NCBI GenBank assembly: GCA_040757115.1
Contig: JBFLYA010000112.1
Location: 1 to 12,679, forward strand
DNA: 12,679 nucleotides
Origin: a bacterium
GTDB taxonomy: Bacteria; UBA9089; CG2-30-40-21; SBAY01
Direction of reading: 5' to 3'
A program made the position numbers and the translations under genes. Shown here piece after piece: positions 11,299 through 12,679 of this stretch (its first letter is position 1; every line of letters starts with the position of its first letter). The notes beneath the pieces were generated by a model that was not told where the DNA came from, did not search any database, and saw only the letters and a program-made list of their open reading frames with translations.

Positions 11299-12036
11299 TT
11301 AAGAGAATGAAAATCGTCCTCTTTTTTCTATAAATCCTTTTTTAGCTAATTCATTTAGATAATCATGGGCAATTTTGTTATTTGGCTCTATTTTTAATAC
11401 TTCTTGCAGTTCTTTTTTTCCATCATTTATTAAGCCTAATTGAAAATAAATTTCTGAAAGTAAGGCATGTGCCTGAAGCCTATTTTCTTCTGATAACCTT
11501 AATTTAAGTGCCTTTTTATATAATTCAATTGCTTCTTTGTATAAACCTAATTGTTGGGTATTTATCCCTTTTTCTACTTCCTCTATCTCTTTTACATGCA
11601 GAAATTTACCAAGATGAAGATAAGCAGTTCCAAATTTAGGCTTTAGTTTTATCACTATTCTTATATATTCTAAAGCCTTATCATATTCCTTACGAAGATA
11701 ATATATATTAGCGGCATTGAAATATGCTTGGTAACATTTAGAATTGGATTTTATTACTTTTTCAAACTCTACTAAAGCCTCGTTATGTTTTTCTTGAGTA
11801 TAAAAATTATATCCCAATTTAAAATGGTCACCAATATCCTGAAACACTTTACTCCTTAAGAAATCAAGAAACAAATAAATTCCTATTAAAACTAATCCTA
11901 ATGGAATAAACTTTATTTGTTGCCACCACCATATCCTCATTAGATATTCTTCAGCAATATAATTAACTAAATTCCAAAAACATATAGTTATTATTAGAGC
12001 TGTAATAAATATGAATAAATGTATTAAGAAAGCCAT
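11299..12036 (-). CDS. membrane-anchored TPR protein, putative immunity protein for cassette A
   Basis: 245 residues starting MAFLIHLFIFITALIITICF. Two transmembrane helices, about residues 3-27 and 42-60 (FIPLGLVLIGIYLFLDFL), leave a soluble part of about 180 residues. That part has TPR units: FKLGYNFYTQEKHNEALVEF, AYFNAANIYYLRKEYDKALE, AYLHLGKFLH, LGLYKEAIELYKKALKLR, AHALLSEIYFQLGLINDGKK and a capping helix. It follows the A toxin by 26 bp that include a GAGGTCA joint-like motif; the ribosome binding site is weak. Its position suggests immunity, and the membrane anchor would fit a toxin acting at or crossing the membrane, but a general scaffold role cannot be excluded. The stop is followed at once by TTCTTTGAAA, which is also found at other cassette joints. 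Confidence 0.7.
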   Translation of the reverse strand: MAFLIHLFIFITALIITICFWNLVNYIAEEYLMRIWWWQQIKFIPLGLVLIGIYLFLDFLRSKVFQDIGDHFKLGYNFYTQEKHNEALVEFEKVIKSNSKCYQAYFNAANIYYLRKEYDKALEYIRIVIKLKPKFGTAYLHLGKFLHVKEIEEVEKGINTQQLGLYKEAIELYKKALKLRLSEENRLQAHALLSEIYFQLGLINDGKKELQEVLKIEPNNKIAHDYLNELAKKGFIEKRGRFSFS

Positions 12037-12062
12037 ATCTATTTGACCTCAAATTCCCCCAC

Positions 12063-12679
12063 CTATTCCACTTTTTGTGAACCACTACCGTACTTTTTCC
12101 TCCACTCCTCTAATAATTCCTTTTCACCCTCATTAAGAATTGGAGGGTCTATCCAATCAGCAGCTATAAAAGTAGCTTTCATTACAGCTCTTTTTGCTGC
12201 CCATTTTAAAAGTGCATCAAGTCGCTTTGCATATTCTGTAATATAGGGTCCTCTCACTGCCTTAGTTATCTCCAGCAGTTTAGCAGGAGGAATGAGTAAT
12301 CCACCAATAGCAATCTCTTCCCCACAATATCCATAAGGGTCTATGTAGTTTATGGGGTTATTATAGCAATACATGTATGGATGAATATTCTGAGGTATAG
12401 TTAGACCTTCTGTAATAATAAGTTGAGCAATGATAGGATAGAGAGCACCATTTATAATTCTTTCATCTTCGGGTGTACAAGACCATGGGTCTTTTGTAAT
12501 AAACCTCCCTACCTTTGGGTCATAGTATCTGGCGCCGAAGTAATATAAGCCCGTTGCCTCATCATATTCTTTGCCAGTGAAAGTGAAGTTATTTTCAATC
12601 TTTCCCTCTGTATTTATCAACTCACCAAAAGGTAAATAATCACTCGACCAAACTATTTCTCCCATACTATCAGTCATCA
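12063..12679 (-). CDS. RHS protein, 3' part with unknown toxin tip (cassette A); 5' end outside window
   Basis: The reading frame runs off the right edge, so only about 205 C-terminal residues are visible. The first half matches cassette E almost exactly ([50 protein letters not shown]). The linker is then different (WSCTPEDERIINGALYPIIA, LIITEGLTIPQNIHPYMYCY) before NNPINYIDPYGYCGEE. The unique tip (about residues 122-204) has a hydrophobic start (IAIGGLLIPPAKLLEITKAV), then YAKRLDALLKWAAKRAVMKA, TFIAADWIDPP and an acidic/basic end. No catalytic motif is evident and I do not recognise it. It may be the active, full-length member of the array if its N-terminus is complete beyond the window. 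Confidence 0.8.
   Translation of the reverse strand, partial: MTDSMGEIVWSSDYLPFGELINTEGKIENNFTFTGKEYDEATGLYYFGARYYDPKVGRFITKDPWSCTPEDERIINGALYPIIAQLIITEGLTIPQNIHPYMYCYNNPINYIDPYGYCGEEIAIGGLLIPPAKLLEITKAVRGPYITEYAKRLDALLKWAAKRAVMKATFIAADWIDPPILNEGEKELLEEWRKKYGSGSQKVE

Overview
This is an AT-rich, repeat-laden accessory region. Nearly every credible gene is on the minus strand, so it reads from the right edge (12679) leftwards. The host looks like an uncultured Gram-negative-type bacterium: there is a lamin-tail-domain secreted protein with a FlgD/T9SS-like C-terminal Ig fold, RHS polymorphic toxins, a GxxExxY nuclease remnant and many palindromic repeats. That mix is common in candidate phyla and FCB-like lineages. 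The window contains no marker gene, so I do not name a taxon.

The main content is an array of RHS toxin cassettes. Eight copies or fragments of the RHS-associated core ([24 protein letters not shown], [11 protein letters not shown] and related motifs) occur on one strand. At least six are followed by a different C-terminal tip and a different small gene in the immunity position. From right to left: (A) RHS tip at 12063 plus a membrane-anchored TPR protein; (B) orphan tip at 10608 plus an Imm32-like protein; (C) frameshifted orphan tip at 9559 plus a soluble TPR protein; (D) orphan tip at 8177 plus a DUF4288-like protein; (E) RHS with a jelly-roll domain and a DWH/HYH/KHRPW tip at 6452 plus a small acidic protein; (F) RHS fragment at 5536 ending in a stop; (G) RHS with an LHH-type HNH nuclease tip at 4189 plus an unrecognised putative immunity gene; (H) a short RHS scrap at 1621. 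Toxin-immunity spacing is very tight, and the immunity gene's ribosome binding site often overlaps the toxin stop.

The joints between cassettes consist of mobile DNA. Two joints (8746-9014 and 10100-10369) carry near-identical elements of about 270 bp. Each encodes on the plus strand a GC-rich, multi-stem RNA immediately before a truncated reading frame starting M-L-V-L. I interpret these as IscB-less ISC elements that keep a HEARO/omega-RNA-like RNA and the first codons of iscB. Other joints (1561-1612, 7618-7669, 11228-11273, 2084-2139) carry REP-like hairpins built on GGTCTGACCCC and CTTTCTACATTCAAGG. Several genes have had their 3' ends overwritten by these joint sequences.

The left part (1-1560) has no intact gene. 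It holds three palindromic MITE-like repeats and an N-terminally truncated GxxExxY gene between copies of a purine-rich repeat. The array as a whole looks like a store of spare toxin/immunity tips that recombine through the shared RHS core, with REP and ISC-derived sequences at the seams.
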